Shown here in pieces: positions 15,120 through 15,795 of a stretch of DNA of 15,795 bases (positions are counted from its first letter, which is position 1; each line of letters opens with the position of its first letter). A model generated the notes under the pieces. That model ran no database searches. It saw only the letters and a list, made by a program, of their open reading frames with translations, and was not told the origin of the DNA. Location of the stretch: the NCBI GenBank assembly GCA_023301785.1, contig JALZUF010000190.1, forward strand, positions 1-15,795. Direction: 5' to 3'. Source of the stretch: Alphaproteobacteria bacterium. GTDB taxonomy: Bacteria; Pseudomonadota; Alphaproteobacteria; Micavibrionales; Micavibrionaceae. The translations under genes and the position numbers were made by a program.

Positions 15120-15145
15120 GTTATCTCGCGCTTGCGCGATATAAC
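15120..15145 (+). terminator. Strong hairpin after the COQ8-like gene, possible terminator
   Basis: Twelve-base arms (15120-15131 and 15134-15145) pair with one mismatch around a two-base loop, with a GC-rich centre CGCGC-TT-GCGCG. CTTTT follows immediately. It lies 13 bases after the stop codon at 15106 and could end that transcript, though the T-run is short. It may instead be part of the rearranged sequence between the two tRNA-end copies. Confidence 0.5.
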
Positions 15146-15212
15146 CTTTTAAACAAGAGAGGTTCGAATATTATCGCCTATTGCACAAAGTGCATATTGG
15201 AAAATTATAAAA

Positions 15213-15289
15213 TGGTGCGCCCTAGAGGATTCGAACCTCTGGCCTTTGGCTCCGGAAACCAACGCTCTATCCAACTGAGCTAAGGGCGC
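15213..15289 (-). tRNA. tRNA-Arg (anticodon CCG)
   Basis: A 77-base cloverleaf with encoded CCA. The acceptor stem GCGCCCT pairs with AGGGCGC, followed by discriminator A and CCA at 15213-15215. The D arm is GCTC...GAGC. The anticodon stem TTGGT/GCCAA holds the loop TTCCGGA with anticodon CCG at 15253-15255, reading the arginine codon CGG. The T arm is AGAGG-TTCGAAT-CCTCT. All stems are intact. Part of its 3' end is duplicated at 15090-15118. Confidence 0.97.
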
Positions 15290-15304
15290 ATTATTAAAAA
15301 GTGC

Positions 15305-15329
15305 CGTCATGCCCGCAAGCGGGAGGACG
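15305..15329. repeat. Dispersed-type intergenic hairpin (REP-like)
   Basis: CGTC (15305-15308) pairs with GACG (15326-15329), and CCCGC (15312-15316) with GCGGG (15319-15323), around an AA loop and a small internal bulge. The form GTCATGCCCGC...GCGGG matches short palindromes that recur between genes in many proteobacteria. It lies between the tRNA and the CBS gene terminator. Only one copy is visible here, so its dispersed nature is inferred. Confidence 0.55.
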
Positions 15330-15363
15330 CTATTCTTATCCATCAACTTACATCAATACGCAT

Positions 15364-15393
15364 AAAAAAAGCCAGCATTTCCATGCTGGCTTT
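15364..15393 (-). terminator. Rho-independent terminator of the CBS-domain gene
   Basis: A perfect 11-base stem (15383-15393 with 15368-15378) with a four-base loop is followed, on the minus strand, by a run of seven T that begins within the stem end. It starts 23 bases after the CBS gene stop codon and reads in that gene's direction. It is the clearest intrinsic terminator in the window. Confidence 0.93.
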
Positions 15394-15415
15394 ATAAATC
15401 TTATAATAAATAGAA

Positions 15416-15795
15416 TTAAGCAGCTTGCTGATTATTCTTCTCAGCAACTTGTGCTGTGATTTGTTGTTGTGTTTGACCAACGTTTGGACGGCTTGCTGCT
15501 TGTGCAAGGTCACCCATTGATACAACACCAACAAGACGCTTGTCGCGGTTTACAACTGGTAAACGACGAACTTGAATTTCGCCCATGTTGTTGCATACTT
15601 CTTCAACATCTTGATCGTCATAACAGTAGTAAGTTTTTGCTGTCATTACGTCACGTGCTTGGCACTCTGCTGGGTTTTTACCTTCAGCAACCGCGCGAAT
15701 TGTGATGTCACGGTCAGTAATCATACCAACCATTTTGTCGTTTTCTGCCAATGGCATGAAACCACAATCCATGTCGCGCATTTGTTGCGCCACTT
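15416..15795 (-). CDS. CBS-domain protein, C-terminal part
   Basis: The last 126 or so residues of a tandem CBS-domain protein whose start lies beyond the right edge. The GTG at 15791-15793 is internal, because the visible sequence begins in the middle of the first CBS repeat (AQQMRDMDCGFMPLAENDKM...GMITDRDITIRAVAEG). The second repeat runs from DVMTAKTYYCYDDQDVEEVC through VRRLPVVNRDKRLVGVVSMG to DLAQAA. A Gln/Asn/Ala-rich tail of about 25 residues follows. Stand-alone CBS pairs bind adenine nucleotides or similar ligands and act as energy or stress sensors; the ligand and partner here are unknown. The gene ends just before a strong terminator. Confidence 0.92.
   Translation of the reverse strand, partial: VAQQMRDMDCGFMPLAENDKMVGMITDRDITIRAVAEGKNPAECQARDVMTAKTYYCYDDQDVEEVCNNMGEIQVRRLPVVNRDKRLVGVVSMGDLAQAASRPNVGQTQQQITAQVAEKNNQQAA

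Noticed and set aside
15119..15208. A second, degenerate tRNA gene using the duplicated 3' end
   Set aside because: No acceptor 5' strand, D arm or anticodon arm can be found upstream of the T-arm fragment on the minus strand.

Overview
This window reads as a chromosomal stretch from an alphaproteobacterium of moderate to low GC. The evidence is the run hemC-hemD-mitofilin-like gene-hemY, read away from a divergent tsaD-gpsA pair. A GapR (DUF2312) nucleoid protein, a COQ9 homologue and a COQ8-type ABC1 kinase support the same conclusion. The order cannot be fixed from the window alone. Short inserted palindromic repeats recall those described in Rickettsiales, but free-living relatives such as Micavibrio-like lineages remain possible. 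Nearly all genes are intact, and no insertion sequence, phage gene or CRISPR array is visible.

Layout, left to right. Positions 1-209 (minus) hold the start of a TauE/SafE-type membrane permease. Positions 260-850 (minus) encode a secreted Ser-rich protein of unknown function. Positions 1041-1703 (plus) hold an isolated unknown gene with a strong ribosome binding site and its own terminator. Positions 1834-2565 (plus) encode a rhomboid protease. Convergent to it is the minus-strand haem block from 7613 down to 2584: hemC, hemD, an HTH-mitofilin fusion protein, and hemY. Plus-strand tsaD and gpsA follow from 7667, then a small four-helix membrane protein and an EamA/DMT exporter. Minus-strand genes then occupy 13633 to 11204: COQ9, a DotI/IcmL-family membrane protein, gapR and an unknown helical protein. 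A COQ8-like ABC1 kinase (13724-15106, plus) diverges from COQ9. The right end has tRNA-Arg(CCG), a duplicated tRNA 3' end, a dispersed hairpin and a partial CBS-domain gene with a strong terminator.

How the genes fit together. hemC and hemD make uroporphyrinogen III from porphobilinogen, while the mitofilin-like and HemY proteins are the membrane partners that alphaproteobacteria keep beside them. COQ9 and the COQ8-like kinase are ubiquinone-biosynthesis accessories that face each other across a 90-base divergent gap. tsaD (tRNA t6A synthesis) and gpsA (phospholipid precursor) are core housekeeping genes.

Points most worth a second look: a tandem 13-residue palindromic insertion inside hemC; the end of the COQ8-like gene being built from a duplicated tRNA-Arg 3' end; a DotI/IcmL homologue sitting just behind COQ9 rather than in a visible secretion locus; and a DNA-binding-like domain fused to the inner-membrane mitofilin homologue. 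I did not find a complete new multi-gene system in the window.
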